Assembly: GCF_004342165.1 (NCBI RefSeq)
Contig: NZ_SMAL01000003.1
Span: 186,001-250,000, forward strand
Direction of reading: 5' to 3'
DNA: 64,000 nucleotides
Source of the DNA: Natranaerovirga pectinivora
GTDB taxonomy: Bacteria > Bacillota > Clostridia > Lachnospirales > DSM-24629
Made by a program: the position numbers and the translations under genes. How positions within the stretch are numbered: position 1 is the first letter of the stretch; the number at the start of each line of letters is the position of its first letter. The notes below the pieces were generated by a model. The model was given only the letters and a program-made list of their open reading frames with translations. It was not told where the DNA came from and searched no databases. Below are positions 63,866 to 64,000 of the stretch, one piece after another.

Positions 63866-64000
63866 ATAACAAAACTCTTACAATTTCTTTTGCAATTTCT
63901 TCAATTACAGACACAACTACACTATTTCCAATTTGTTTATATGAGTGTGATGAATTTTCTTTTATTTGATAAGTATCTGGGAATCCCATGATTTTCAAAC
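63864..64000 (-). CDS. C5-cytosine DNA methyltransferase, C-terminal fragment (partial)
   Basis: 44 residues to the window edge: MGFPDTYQI, then YKQIGNSVVVSVIEEIAKEI. These are conserved blocks IX-X of m5C methyltransferases (the MGFPDxY and QxGNSVVVxVxxxIA patterns), which help bind S-adenosylmethionine. The gene converges on the endonuclease-like operon, as in many type II restriction-modification systems. The catalytic part and the target recognition domain are outside the window. Confidence 0.9.
   Translation of the reverse strand, partial: LKIMGFPDTYQIKENSSHSYKQIGNSVVVSVIEEIAKEIVRVLL

Noticed and set aside
1-64000. tRNA, rRNA, tmRNA or replication origin
   Set aside because: I saw no cloverleaf with a GTTCRANNC arm, no rRNA motifs and no DnaA-box cluster in the window.

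Overview
The window is AT-rich DNA of an anaerobic, motile, endospore-lineage Gram-positive, most likely a member of the Clostridia. The evidence is strong GGAGG-type ribosome binding sites, frequent TTG and GTG starts, rubrerythrin, a CymR/CysK pair, S-layer homology (SLH) proteins and a Mrp/Mbh-type sodium antiporter. The genus cannot be fixed from the sequence. Almost all genes lie on the minus strand.

Layout from left to right. 1-4460: end of an unknown plus-strand gene, then an eight-gene Mbh-type Na+/H+ antiporter operon (mnhE,F,G, MbhD-like, MbhE-like, B,C,D) behind a promoter and a folded leader that may be a riboswitch. 4561-6800: IolB, a lipoprotein and a TIM-barrel sugar isomerase. 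6876-8642: CymR-like regulator and CysK with a near-consensus promoter. 8697-12137: Gfo/Idh/MocA oxidoreductase, M50 protease, rubrerythrin and a thioredoxin-like ferredoxin. 12351-26936: two very large modular family PL9 pectate lyases and an SLH protein. 27318-37200: chemoreceptor, MacB/FtsX-type ABC exporter, two-component system, and a YtrA-like GntR/ABC operon. 37635-42948: ExoIII, RecQ, a glycosyltransferase-TPR protein and a TVP38-family membrane protein. 43269-56224: reductive pyrimidine catabolism (dihydropyrimidine dehydrogenase, dihydropyrimidinase, two M20 amidohydrolases, omega-aminotransferase, iron alcohol dehydrogenase) with its own NMT1-type ABC importer and a PucR regulator; the enzymes can be laid out as uracil to dihydrouracil to N-carbamoyl-beta-alanine to beta-alanine to malonate semialdehyde to 3-hydroxypropionate. 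56373-56774: MscL.

56933-64000 is a defence island. It holds an SF1 helicase-nuclease fusion with an altered Walker A motif, an orphan 109-residue protein, a truncated IS3-type left end joined to the wreck of a McrC gene, and a two-gene operon of paralogous proteins that share a PD...SVK...GSGNS...HQE signature. That operon converges on the C-terminus of a C5-cytosine DNA methyltransferase. I read it as a restriction-modification system with an unusual two-subunit endonuclease; this is an inference.

The clearest structure outside genes is a three-copy element (32898-33010, 37352-37450, 37509-37620). Each copy is a long perfect or near-perfect basal stem enclosing two hairpins with [A/C]GGA tetraloops, spaced exactly 29 nt apart in every copy, and the stems differ between copies by compensatory changes.
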